DNA from: a bacterium | GTDB taxonomy: Bacteria; Myxococcota_A; UBA9160; UBA4427 | Direction of reading: 5' to 3' | Assembly: GCA_024742285.1 (NCBI GenBank) | Contig: JANSYR010000006.1 | Coordinates: 1 to 64,000, forward strand | DNA length: 64,000 nucleotides | In this document: positions 1-10,084 of the stretch, in pieces | Numbering within the stretch: position 1 is the first letter of the stretch | Layout: each line of letters starts with the position of its first letter | Notes under the pieces: generated by a model | Databases searched by the model: none | What the model was told of the DNA's origin: nothing | What the model saw: only the letters and a program-made list of their open reading frames with translations | Program-made: the position numbers and the translations under genes

Positions 1-889
1 CGCGCTCCATCATCGTCGCGAGGTCGCGGTTGGTCGCCGCGACGAAGCGCACGTCGACCGAGAGCGGGGCCGCGTTGCTCCCGAGCGGCTGCACCTCCCC
101 GTCCTCCACCGCGCGCAGCACCTTCGCCTGGAGCGGCACGGGGAGCTCGCCCAGCTCGTCGAGGAAGAGCGTGCCGCCGTCGGCCTTGGCGAACTCACCC
201 ACCTTGTCCGCCGTGGCGCCGGTGAACGCGCCCTTGACGTGCCCGAAGAGCACGCTCTCGAGCAAGGTCTCGGGGATGGCGGCGCAGTTCACGGTGACGA
301 AGGGCCCGGCGCTCCGCGGGCTGTTGAAGTGGATGGCGTGCGCCGTCAGCTCCTTTCCCGTCCCGCTCTCGCCGCGGACGAGCACGGTGATGTCCGTGTC
401 CGCGACCTGCTCGATGATCTCCTTGACCTCTCGCATCTTCGGGCTGTCGCCGCCCATCAGGAGGCCATCGACGTCGCTCCGGACACGACCGCGAAGGCTG
501 CGAACCTCTTCTTCGAGGGCGCGATTCTCGAGGGCTTTCGAGAAGGCGAGCTCGAGCTCTTCGACCTCGAAGGGCTTGCGCAGGAAGTCCGCCGCACCGA
601 GCCGCATCGCGTCCACGATCGTGCGCGCCTGCCCGTGGCCGGAGAGCATGACGACCGGGATCTCCGGCGCGCGCTGCTTCAGCCGTCGCAGCGTCTCGAG
701 TCCGTCGATCCCCGGAAGCACGGCGTCGAGCGTGATGATGTCCGGACGCACCTGGTCGAGCTCCGCGAGCGCAGTCTCGCCGTCCTCGGCGGAGTACACG
801 CCGTAGCCCTGGCGCGCTGCCAGCGTCTCCAGGTATTCGCGGATCCCCGGATCGTCATCGATCACGAGAACCGTGGTCCGTTCACTCAT
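1..889 (-). CDS. sigma-54-dependent response regulator (PrsR-like), C-terminus beyond window
   Basis: This is a cytoplasmic transcription activator of the NtrC class. The receiver domain starts with the acidic pocket VLVIDDDPG and has its likely phospho-acceptor at D55 ([10 protein letters not shown]). The AAA+ domain follows, with Walker A GESGTGKE, the sigma-54 contact loop GAFTGA and Walker B FLDELGEL. The frame is open to base 1, so the end of the AAA+ domain and the DNA-binding helix-turn-helix are missing. The ATG at 887-889 directly precedes the receiver fold. It is divergent from wecB across a 490 bp gap. Sigma-54 regulators of this type accompany exosortase loci in many Gram-negatives, so control of the adjacent polysaccharide genes is likely but inferred. 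Confidence 0.93.
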   Translation of the reverse strand, partial: MSERTTVLVIDDDPGIREYLETLAARQGYGVYSAEDGETALAELDQVRPDIITLDAVLPGIDGLETLRRLKQRAPEIPVVMLSGHGQARTIVDAMRLGAADFLRKPFEVEELELAFSKALENRALEEEVRSLRGRVRSDVDGLLMGGDSPKMREVKEIIEQVADTDITVLVRGESGTGKELTAHAIHFNSPRSAGPFVTVNCAAIPETLLESVLFGHVKGAFTGATADKVGEFAKADGGTLFLDELGELPVPLQAKVLRAVEDGEVQPLGSNAAPLSVDVRFVAATNRDLATMMER

Positions 890-1379
890 GTTCGGGCTGG
901 AACTCCCGGAGCGAGAACGACGGGTGAATCGTTTTCGCCACAATGCTTTCCCGCGGCCGGCGGTCGATCACCGACCAAACTCTGTTCGATTTCCGAGCTG
1001 GCGGGATTCCTCTCCGGGTAGTGGCCGAAGAGTAGCCATAGGTGGACATCCTTTTCCGTCACAATGTGGAAAAGAATTCCAGATATGGATACTCGGTGTC
1101 CCGGTGGGAAACCCCTTTCCCTCATCGGCGCGCGTGGGGGGAGCCTTTGGATCAATTCCGCGGGGAACCCCACGGATTTCGGGAGCTTGCCCCCCTTTTG
1201 CACCCAGCAATCCCCCGAGGGCGCAGCGCGGCGGCATCCGCCCCGCGACCGGGGACCGATGCTAAAGAAGGGGCTTCCGAATCCCGAAATCCCCGGAGGA
1301 GGACGGGTGGGTCGGGGCCTGCGCCCCGATCGAACCGCGTCGCCCTCCCCTCCCTCTCAAGGGAACCCAGGAAGGAAGC
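890..1379. other. divergent intergenic region between response regulator and wecB
   Basis: This 490 bp stretch has no convincing gene. It must carry the promoters of the divergent regulator and of wecB. A near-repeat, TTTTCGCCACAATG (932-945) and TTTTCCGTCACAATG (1052-1066), lies in it, the second copy being part of an inverted repeat. I found no clean GG-N10-GC sigma-54 promoter by eye. The wecB ribosome-binding site (AGGAAGG) is at its right end. Confidence 0.6.
1051..1074. promoter_or_regulatory. candidate operator: CTTTTCC-N10-GGAAAAG dyad
   Basis: Perfect 7 bp arms (1051-1057 and 1068-1074) flank a 10 bp spacer that contains CACAATG, a word also present at 939-945. The site lies about 160 bp from the regulator start and 300 bp upstream of wecB, a suitable place for an activator binding site. 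Function is inferred from symmetry and position only. Confidence 0.4.
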
Positions 1380-2531
1380 ATGACCGCCGCCCCCCCGTCG
1401 TCGAGCGAGAAGATCCGCGTCCTCTGTGTGGCCGGCGCCCGGCCGAACTTCATGAAGATCGCTCCGCTGATGCACGAGTTCGCCCGTCGGGCGGACCGCT
1501 TCGAGCCGATCCTCGTCCACACGGGGCAGCACTACGACAAGGCCATGTCCGACTCCTTCTTCAAGGATCTCGGAATCCCCGAGCCCGACGTGAACCTGGG
1601 GGTCGGGTCCGGAACCCACGGACACCAGACCGCGCAGGTCCTCATGAAGATCGAGGACCTGTTGGTCGAACGGCAGCCCCACGTCGTACTCGTGGTCGGC
1701 GACGTCAACTCCACGATCGCGGCGACCCTCGCCGCCGTGAAGCTGCACATCCCGGTGGCCCACGTCGAATCCGGTCTTCGTTCCTGGGACCGGGAGATGC
1801 CCGAGGAGATCAACCGCGTCCTGACCGACTCGGTCTCGCACTGGCTCTTCACGACCGAGCCGTCCGCAGAGGAGAACCTGCTCCGCGAGGGCATCCCCGC
1901 GGAGAAGATCCACTTCGTCGGCAACGTCATGATCGACACGTTGCTCGCGCACAAGGCGCGCGCCCAGGAGCTCGACACCCTCGAACGACTGGAGCTCACG
2001 CCGGGCGAGTACGCCGTCCTGACGCTCCACCGCCCGAGCAACGTCGACCACGCAGAGCAGCTGGCGAAACTCTTCGAAGTCCTCGGCCGCCTCAACCGGG
2101 AGATCCCGGTGGTCTTTCCGATCCATCCCCGGACGGCCAAGGCCGTCGCCGACAATCTCGGCGGTGTGACACCGGACCTGCATTTGACTGATCCGCTCGG
2201 CTACCTCGACTTCCTGAGGTTGCTGACGGATGCTCAGATGGTGCTCACGGATTCCGGTGGCATCCAGGAAGAAACCACCGCGCTAGGCGTTCCGTGCCTT
2301 ACACTTCGCGAGAGCACCGAGCGCCCGGTCACGGTCACCGAAGGAACCAACGAGATCGTCGGAACGGATCCGAAGGACATCGACGCAGCCATTCAACGGC
2401 TGCGCAGCGGCGCCCCGCGCGAAGGCAAGCGCCCCGCGTTGTGGGACGGAGAAGCCGCTGTCCGGATCGTCGACATTCTCGAGCGCGATGTCCTCGCGGC
2501 ACGCGCGAAACAAGAATCGGGATCTGCCTGA
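1380..2531 (+). CDS. wecB: UDP-N-acetylglucosamine 2-epimerase (non-hydrolysing)
   Basis: This cytoplasmic enzyme interconverts UDP-GlcNAc and UDP-ManNAc, supplying ManNAc-type sugars for surface polysaccharide. The 383-residue length is normal for the family. Family motifs are intact: the N-terminal GARPNFMKIAPL, HTGQHYDKAMSD, the substrate-site HVESGLRS, PEEINR, and the UDP-binding TDSGGIQEE followed by TERPVT. The ATG has a strong AGGAAGG Shine-Dalgarno. Its TGA ends two bases before the exosortase ATG, so the two are probably co-transcribed and translationally coupled. With the glycosyltransferase downstream it marks an exopolysaccharide locus. Confidence 0.95.
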   Translation: MTAAPPSSSEKIRVLCVAGARPNFMKIAPLMHEFARRADRFEPILVHTGQHYDKAMSDSFFKDLGIPEPDVNLGVGSGTHGHQTAQVLMKIEDLLVERQPHVVLVVGDVNSTIAATLAAVKLHIPVAHVESGLRSWDREMPEEINRVLTDSVSHWLFTTEPSAEENLLREGIPAEKIHFVGNVMIDTLLAHKARAQELDTLERLELTPGEYAVLTLHRPSNVDHAEQLAKLFEVLGRLNREIPVVFPIHPRTAKAVADNLGGVTPDLHLTDPLGYLDFLRLLTDAQMVLTDSGGIQEETTALGVPCLTLRESTERPVTVTEGTNEIVGTDPKDIDAAIQRLRSGAPREGKRPALWDGEAAVRIVDILERDVLAARAKQESGSA

Positions 2532-2533
2532 CG

Positions 2534-3454
2534 ATGGCTGATGCGACGAGAATGACGACCGACGTGGTCGCCGGCGAAGGCGACGACCGCAAGGCCGTCT
2601 ACATCACCTGCGGCACGATCGTCGCGCTCTTCGGGATCTACTTCCCGATCCTGCGCAACATGGTCCACCACTGGAGCGTGGTCGAGGACTACCAGCACGG
2701 GTTCATCATCGCCCCCCTCGACGTGTACTTCGCCTATCAGAAGCGATGGGAGCTCGAGGACGCCAAGATCGAGGGCTCCTGGCTCGGCCTGATCCCGCTG
2801 GTGATCGGCGTGACGAGCCTGATGATCGGCCGGCTCGGCACCGAGCTGATGACGATGCGCAGCGGCTTCCTGTTCACGCTGATCGGACTCGTGCTCCTGC
2901 TCCTCGGCAAGGAGATCTTCCGGATCCTCGCGTTCCCGCTCTTCTTCCTCTTCCTGATGGTGCCCCTTCCCCAGTCACTGGTGAACACCGTCGCCTTCCC
3001 GCTCCAGCTGATCGCCGCGAAGTCGGCGGTCCTGAGCCTGCAGGAGATCGGGATCCCGGCCCTCGTCGAGGGCAACATCATCCACCTCGCCCATACCGAG
3101 CTCTTCGTCCACGAGGCGTGCAGCGGCCTGCGCAGCCTGATGGCCCTCATCACCCTGGGCGTCGTCTTCGCCTATTTCTTCAAGCCGGGCGTTCTCTGGG
3201 TCCAGCTCGTCCTCGTCGCCTCGACGATCCCGATCGCGATCTTCGTGAACGCGTTCCGGGTCGCGCTCACGGGCTATCTGGCGCACCACGACGAGAGCCT
3301 CGCCTCGGGCACGATCCACGACCTCCAGGGCGTGTTCACCTTCGTGCTCGCATTCATCATCCTGCTGGGCGAAGGTCGGCTGATCGAATTCCTCACGGGT
3401 CTCCGCGATCGCAGCCGCGACGCGGGGGATGCCGCAGGAGATGCCCCGGCATGA
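2534..3454 (+). CDS. exosortase (PEP-CTERM sorting transpeptidase)
   Basis: This is an inner-membrane cysteine transpeptidase that recognises C-terminal PEP-CTERM signals on exported proteins. The 306-residue product has about eight hydrophobic segments. The family catalytic triad is visible: C196 in VHEACSGLRSL, R242 in NAFRVALTGYL and H262 in GTIHDLQGVF. I chose the ATG two bases after the wecB stop, since longer upstream versions only overlap wecB. Its stop overlaps the next start as ATGA. Candidate substrates in this window are the PEP-CTERM protein at 54.9-55.7 kb and the internal VPEP motif of the giant protein beside it. Confidence 0.95.
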   Translation: MADATRMTTDVVAGEGDDRKAVYITCGTIVALFGIYFPILRNMVHHWSVVEDYQHGFIIAPLDVYFAYQKRWELEDAKIEGSWLGLIPLVIGVTSLMIGRLGTELMTMRSGFLFTLIGLVLLLLGKEIFRILAFPLFFLFLMVPLPQSLVNTVAFPLQLIAAKSAVLSLQEIGIPALVEGNIIHLAHTELFVHEACSGLRSLMALITLGVVFAYFFKPGVLWVQLVLVASTIPIAIFVNAFRVALTGYLAHHDESLASGTIHDLQGVFTFVLAFIILLGEGRLIEFLTGLRDRSRDAGDAAGDAPA

Positions 3455-4122
3455 CCGCCAAGATCGCCGCCGCCCTCGTCTTCCTCGTGCTCAACGGATA
3501 CGTCTACTGGTATCTCGGAAGCGAGGAAGTCATCCCGCCGCGCGCCCAGTTCTCGCTCTTCCCCAACGAGATCGAGGATTGGCGATGCACGGGCCGCGAG
3601 GTCCTCGACGACAAGACCGTCAACAATCTGATGGTCACCGACTACATCGCGTGCAACTTCGTGAGCCCCGAGGCCGCCGCGCAGAGCCATCTCTACATCG
3701 GCTACCACGAGCGTCAGACCCGCGACCGCGAATCGGGGAAGGCGACGGTGATCCATCCGCCGGAGCACTGTCTGCCGGGCTCCGGCTGGGACGTGATCGA
3801 CTCGCAGGTCGTGCCGATCTCGCTCATGCGAAACGGCGTCGCGGACGGCGTCCAGGGCGAAGCGAAGCGCTTCGTGATCGCCAAGGGCAACCAGCGGGCC
3901 CTGGTGTACTTCTGGTACCACTCGCGCGGCCGCGTGATCGCCCAGAGCCATCACAAGATCCTCTACATGTTCCTCGATCGGGCCCGCGAGGGCCGGACCG
4001 ACGGCTCCCTCGTCCGGTTCACGACCCCGATCGTGCACGGCGACGAAGCGGCAGCGGAGGCCGTGTTCCAGGAGTTCGCGGGCCTCGTGACGCCGATGCT
4101 CGATGACTATGTTCCGAACTAG
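3451..4122 (+). CDS. epsI: EpsI-like exosortase-associated protein
   Basis: This protein accompanies exosortases, often as a fused domain, in exopolysaccharide loci. Its biochemical role is not established. It has 223 residues with an N-terminal membrane anchor (roughly residues 4-22) and a periplasmic domain. The signature HPPEHCLPGSGW (C107) matches the EpsI family HxPxxCLPGxGW motif, followed by the YFWYHSRG segment. The ATGA overlap with the exosortase stop indicates translational coupling and a joint function. Confidence 0.9.
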   Translation: MTAKIAAALVFLVLNGYVYWYLGSEEVIPPRAQFSLFPNEIEDWRCTGREVLDDKTVNNLMVTDYIACNFVSPEAAAQSHLYIGYHERQTRDRESGKATVIHPPEHCLPGSGWDVIDSQVVPISLMRNGVADGVQGEAKRFVIAKGNQRALVYFWYHSRGRVIAQSHHKILYMFLDRAREGRTDGSLVRFTTPIVHGDEAAAEAVFQEFAGLVTPMLDDYVPN

Positions 4123-4157
4123 TCCCGAGCCGGCTCCGAACTAGTGCCTGCTTTCCC

Positions 4158-5387
4158 ATGAAGATCCTCTTCATCACGCACTACTTCCCGCCGGAAGTGA
4201 ATGCCCCGGCGAACCGGACCCACGAGCACTGCCGAAGGTGGGTCCAGGACGGTCACGAGGTCACCGTCATCACGGGGGTCCCCAACCATCCTCGCGGCGT
4301 CATCTTCGACGGCTACGAGAATCGTCTCTTCCAGGAAGAGACGATCGACGGGATCCGCGTCCTTCGGACCTGGATGTACCTCACGCCGAACTCGGGCTTC
4401 GCGAAGCGCGTCGTCAACTACCTGGGCTTCATGGTCACCGCGATCCTCGCGTCGTTCCGGGCAGACCGCCCGGATCTCGTCGTCGCGACCAGCCCGCAGT
4501 TCTTCGTCGGGGTCGCCGGCGCGATCGTCTCGAAGCTGAAGCGCCGCCCCTTCGTCCTCGAGATCCGGGACCTGTGGCCGAAATCGGTCGTGGAGCTCGG
4601 CCAGCTCGGCTCGGGACCGATCCTCTCGGTGCTCGAAGCCCTCGAGAGGTGGCTCTACCGGAGTGCCGCCGGCGTCGTCGTCAACACGCGGACCTTCCGC
4701 GGACACATCCGCGAGCGCGGTGTTCCCGACGACCGGATCGAGCTGATCTACAACGGGATCGACCCCGCCCTCTTCCAACCGCGCCCCCCGAATCGCGAGC
4801 TCCTCGCGAAGCACGATCTCGACGGTCGCTTCACCGTCGCCTACGTGGGCACCCTCGGCATGGCCCACGGACTGACCCTGCTGATCGACGTCGCCGAACG
4901 GATGAAGGCGCGGTCCGAGCTGCGCTTCGTCCTGATCGGGGACGGTGCGGATCGGGCGAAGCTCGAGGAGGAGGTCCGCCGTCGCGGATTGGACAACGTG
5001 GTGATGCTCGGGCTCCAGCCGCGGGAGGCGATGCCCGAGTGGATCGCCTCGATCGATCTCCTGCTCGTGATGCTGCGGGACCTGCCGGTCTTCGAGACGG
5101 TGATCCCGTCGAAGATCTTCGAGTTCCTGGCCCAGGAGCGCCCCGTCGTCCTCGCCGCCAAGGGCGAGATCCGCCGGATGATGGAGGAGGCGGGGGGCGC
5201 GCTCGTCATCGATCCGGAAGCCCCGGACCAGATGGTCGCCGCGATCGAGCGCGTGATGGACGCGCCGGACGAAGCCCGCACCCGCGCGGAATCCGGCCGC
5301 CGGTGGGTCGACGAGGGCTTCCTCCGCGACGACCTGGCGCGGCGGATGGCGACGTTCCTGGAAGCGACCCTCGAACGCGACCGCTAG
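4158..5387 (+). CDS. GT4-family glycosyltransferase, WbuB-like
   Basis: This is a cytoplasmic or membrane-peripheral GT-B glycosyltransferase acting in polysaccharide synthesis. The N-terminus MKILFITHYFPPEVNAPANR is typical of the WbuB/WcaI-type branch. The N-terminal acceptor domain contains LEIRDLWPKS, and the C-terminal nucleotide-sugar domain contains IEFLAQERPV-like residues near 325. Length (409 aa) fits. It is the last plus-strand gene of the wecB-exosortase-epsI run and converges on the second regulator. Donor and acceptor cannot be told from sequence; UDP-ManNAc or UDP-GlcNAc derivatives are plausible given wecB. Confidence 0.9.
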   Translation: MKILFITHYFPPEVNAPANRTHEHCRRWVQDGHEVTVITGVPNHPRGVIFDGYENRLFQEETIDGIRVLRTWMYLTPNSGFAKRVVNYLGFMVTAILASFRADRPDLVVATSPQFFVGVAGAIVSKLKRRPFVLEIRDLWPKSVVELGQLGSGPILSVLEALERWLYRSAAGVVVNTRTFRGHIRERGVPDDRIELIYNGIDPALFQPRPPNRELLAKHDLDGRFTVAYVGTLGMAHGLTLLIDVAERMKARSELRFVLIGDGADRAKLEEEVRRRGLDNVVMLGLQPREAMPEWIASIDLLLVMLRDLPVFETVIPSKIFEFLAQERPVVLAAKGEIRRMMEEAGGALVIDPEAPDQMVAAIERVMDAPDEARTRAESGRRWVDEGFLRDDLARRMATFLEATLERDR

Positions 5388-5412
5388 GCGGACGCGGCTC
5401 GAGGCGACCGCG

Positions 5413-6846
5413 CTAGCCGCGGACGTCGACTTCGCAGTCGCGGATCTTCTGCAACAACGTCTTGTAGCTGATGCCGAGTCGCGATGCGGCGCGCTTCCGG
5501 TTCCAGCCGGTCTGCTGCAGCATTTGCTCGATGGCTTCGCGCTCCACTTCCTGCGCGAAACGACGCCCGACCTCCTTGAGCGGCAGCTCGCCGGCGGTCT
5601 CCTCGATCTCCTCGAGCATCGCGTCGAGCTCCGCCCGACGCCCACTGCGATCGGCGCGCGACCGTGACAGCTCCCGGAGGATGGACTCCTCGTTCTCGAG
5701 GACGACCACGCGCTTGATCATGTTCTCCAGCTCGCGGACGTTGCCCGGGAAGTCGTAGGCGTTGAACGCCTCGATCAGGCGTTGGGAGAGTCCGGCGCGC
5801 GGCCGCTCGTAGAGCGCCGCGTAGCGCGAGAGGAAGGTCTCGACGAGGAGCGGCACCTCGTCGCGACGTTCGCGCAGGGGCGGGATGTCGATCGCGACGA
5901 CGTTCAGGCGGAAATAGAGGTCTTCACGGAACTCCCCGCGAGCGACCATGTCGACGAGGGAGCGGTTCGTCGCACAGACGACGCGGACGTCGACGCGGAC
6001 CTCGCGATTGCCGCCGAGGCGCGTGAACTCCTGGTCCTGGAGGACCTGAAGGAGCTTCGCCTGGAGCGACGGACACATCTCGCCGATCTCGTCGAGGAAG
6101 ATCGTGCCGCCGCTCGCGAGCTCGAACTTGCCCTGCTTGCGGCCATTGGCGCCGGTGAAGGCCCCCTTCTCGTAGCCGAAGAGCTCGCTCTCGAGCAGAT
6201 CCGTCGGAAGCGCGGCGCAGTTCACCTTGACGAAGGGACCCGTCGCGCGGGTCGAGACCGCGTGGACCTCCCGCGCGACGACTTCCTTGCCGGCGCCACT
6301 CTCGCCCTGGATCAGGACCGTCACGTCGGTGTCGCCGATCTGTTCGATCACGGCGCGGATCTCGCGCATGGCGGGACTGACCCAGATCCGTTGCCCGACG
6401 TCGGCGCCCTCTCGAGTCGCGTCACGACGAGGCACGCTATGGAGGCCGAGCCGATCGAGCGCGGCATCGAGCTCGGCCTCTTCGAAGGGCTTGGTCAGGT
6501 AATCCGCGGCGCCGAGCTGCATCGCCTGCACGATCGTGCCCGCCTTCCCGACGACCGACACCATCAGGACCGGCACGTCGGGCCAGGTCTCCCGGATCCG
6601 CGCGAGCGCGGCGAGCCCGTCGGTCCCGGGCATCATCACGTCGAGGAGCACGAGATCCGGGTCCGCGCCGTTCTCGAGCAGCGCGAGCGCGCGCGCGCCG
6701 TCGTCGCACGTGTCCACGTCGAACCCGCGGGTCTCGAAGAGCGTCGCCAGATAGGCGCGCATGCCCTCCGCGTCGTCGACGATCAGCGCGCGCAGGCGGC
6801 GCGGTGCTTCCTCGTCCGTATTCCCGCGATCGGGTCGGGCGCTCAT
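5413..6846 (-). CDS. sigma-54-dependent response regulator (PrsR/NtrC class)
   Basis: This complete 477-residue activator has a receiver domain (DD at 24-25, phospho-acceptor D69 in LVLLDVMMPG), an AAA+ domain with Walker A GESGAGKE, GAFTGA and FLDEIGEM, and a C-terminal Fis-type helix-turn-helix (NRKRAASRLGISYKTLLQKI). The start is the ATG at 6844-6846, which overlaps the histidine kinase stop as ATGA, so kinase and regulator form one translationally coupled pair. A much longer open frame through this region is an artefact of high GC. It is convergent with the glycosyltransferase gene. Regulation of the exosortase/polysaccharide locus is inferred from position. Confidence 0.95.
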   Translation of the reverse strand: MSARPDRGNTDEEAPRRLRALIVDDAEGMRAYLATLFETRGFDVDTCDDGARALALLENGADPDLVLLDVMMPGTDGLAALARIRETWPDVPVLMVSVVGKAGTIVQAMQLGAADYLTKPFEEAELDAALDRLGLHSVPRRDATREGADVGQRIWVSPAMREIRAVIEQIGDTDVTVLIQGESGAGKEVVAREVHAVSTRATGPFVKVNCAALPTDLLESELFGYEKGAFTGANGRKQGKFELASGGTIFLDEIGEMCPSLQAKLLQVLQDQEFTRLGGNREVRVDVRVVCATNRSLVDMVARGEFREDLYFRLNVVAIDIPPLRERRDEVPLLVETFLSRYAALYERPRAGLSQRLIEAFNAYDFPGNVRELENMIKRVVVLENEESILRELSRSRADRSGRRAELDAMLEEIEETAGELPLKEVGRRFAQEVEREAIEQMLQQTGWNRKRAASRLGISYKTLLQKIRDCEVDVRG

Positions 6847-7709
6847 CGGGTCTCTCCTTCCGGTCGCGCCTCGGAGGCGTCGGAGGCATCGGAGGCATCG
6901 GAGGCATCGGAGGCGTAGCTCCGGGAATCGGGGGAAGCGGACGCGCAGGGCAGTCCGAAGACGAAGCGCGCTCCGCCGAGCGCGCCTTCCTCGACGTGGA
7001 TCTGGCCGCGGTGGGCCTCGATGATCCGGCGGCAGAGGGCGAGTCCGATGCCGAGGCCACGGACCTCGCCGGCGAGGGCGCCGCGGACGTAGGGCGCGAA
7101 GAGACGTCCGCGATCTTCGGGCGGGATCCCGGGCCCGTCGTCCTCGACCGACACCCAGGTGAGGCCGCTGCCGTCGGTGGGCGTCTCGGTCGCGACCCGG
7201 ATCACGCCGGCGGAGCGGCCGTAGCGGATCGCGTTGGTCAACAGATTCGTCATCACCTGCTCGATGCGCCGCGCATCGAGGGGGAGCACGGGATCCGGGG
7301 CATGCAGGCGCATCTCGACCTTGATGCCCCGCTCCTCGAGCATCGGCACCAGGGCCTCGAGGGGCGCCTCGATCACCTCGTGGAGATCCGTGGGCGCGAC
7401 CTCGATCGCGAAGGGCGTCGCCGGATCGGTTCGCGCTTCGAGCAGGTCGCCCACGAAGTCGTCGAGGCGTCGGCAGGCCTTCAGGCTCTCGGCGACGAAG
7501 CGGCGCTGCTCGTCGTTGAGTGCGCCATGCCCCTCGTTCTGCAGCAACCGACCGAACCCCGAGATCACCGTGATCGGCGTCCGGAACTCGTGGCTCACGA
7601 GATGGATCAACTCCGTTCGCGCTCGCGCCTGGTCGTCGAGCCGCGCCTCGAGCGCCGCGATCCTGTCGCGGGCCTCCTCGAGGGAGGTGATGTCCGAGGC
7701 ACGGGGCAT
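6843..7709 (-). CDS. sensor histidine kinase, soluble
   Basis: About 288 residues. A short coiled-coil-like leader precedes the dimerisation/phospho-acceptor helix with H40 in LVSHEFRTP, and the HATPase domain follows with an N-box (VMTNLLTNAIRYG), G1 (VEDDGPGIP) and G2 (GLGIGLALCRR). No membrane segment or PAS domain is evident, so it probably senses a cytoplasmic signal or a partner. The start is uncertain: I take the ATG at 7707-7709 because residues further upstream look non-coding. The C-terminus ends in a run of Ser-Asp/Glu-Ala units encoded by a 9 bp tandem repeat. Its stop overlaps the regulator start. Confidence 0.9.
   Translation of the reverse strand: MPRASDITSLEEARDRIAALEARLDDQARARTELIHLVSHEFRTPITVISGFGRLLQNEGHGALNDEQRRFVAESLKACRRLDDFVGDLLEARTDPATPFAIEVAPTDLHEVIEAPLEALVPMLEERGIKVEMRLHAPDPVLPLDARRIEQVMTNLLTNAIRYGRSAGVIRVATETPTDGSGLTWVSVEDDGPGIPPEDRGRLFAPYVRGALAGEVRGLGIGLALCRRIIEAHRGQIHVEEGALGGARFVFGLPCASASPDSRSYASDASDASDASDASEARPEGETR
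6871..6915. repeat. 9 bp tandem repeat (5 units) inside the kinase C-terminus
   Basis: Five head-to-tail copies of TCGGAGGCR (6871-6879, 6880-6888, 6889-6897, 6898-6906, 6907-6915), with A or G as the last base, encode repeated Ser-Asp-Ala units near the end of the histidine kinase. Because the unit is a multiple of three, copy-number change would lengthen or shorten the tail without shifting the frame. Confidence 0.9.
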
Positions 7710-7767
7710 CCGGGGGCGTCCATTCGGGCAGCGCCCCGCAGTCGGCGCGACCGGGGGGCAGTGGTAG

Positions 7768-10071
<2,304 letters not shown>

Positions 10072-10084
10072 GCGCGCTCGACCC

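Noticed and set aside
4117-4150. Repeated CTAGTGCCTG-like words near 4,140 and twice near 19,815
   Set aside because: Ten-base words with stop codons inside intergenic spacers; no further symmetry or element ends, probably chance or minor duplication.
5395-5421. GCGGCT...AGCCGC inverted repeat between glycosyltransferase and regulator
   Set aside because: Lacks a T-tract and overlaps the regulator's last codons, so not called a terminator.
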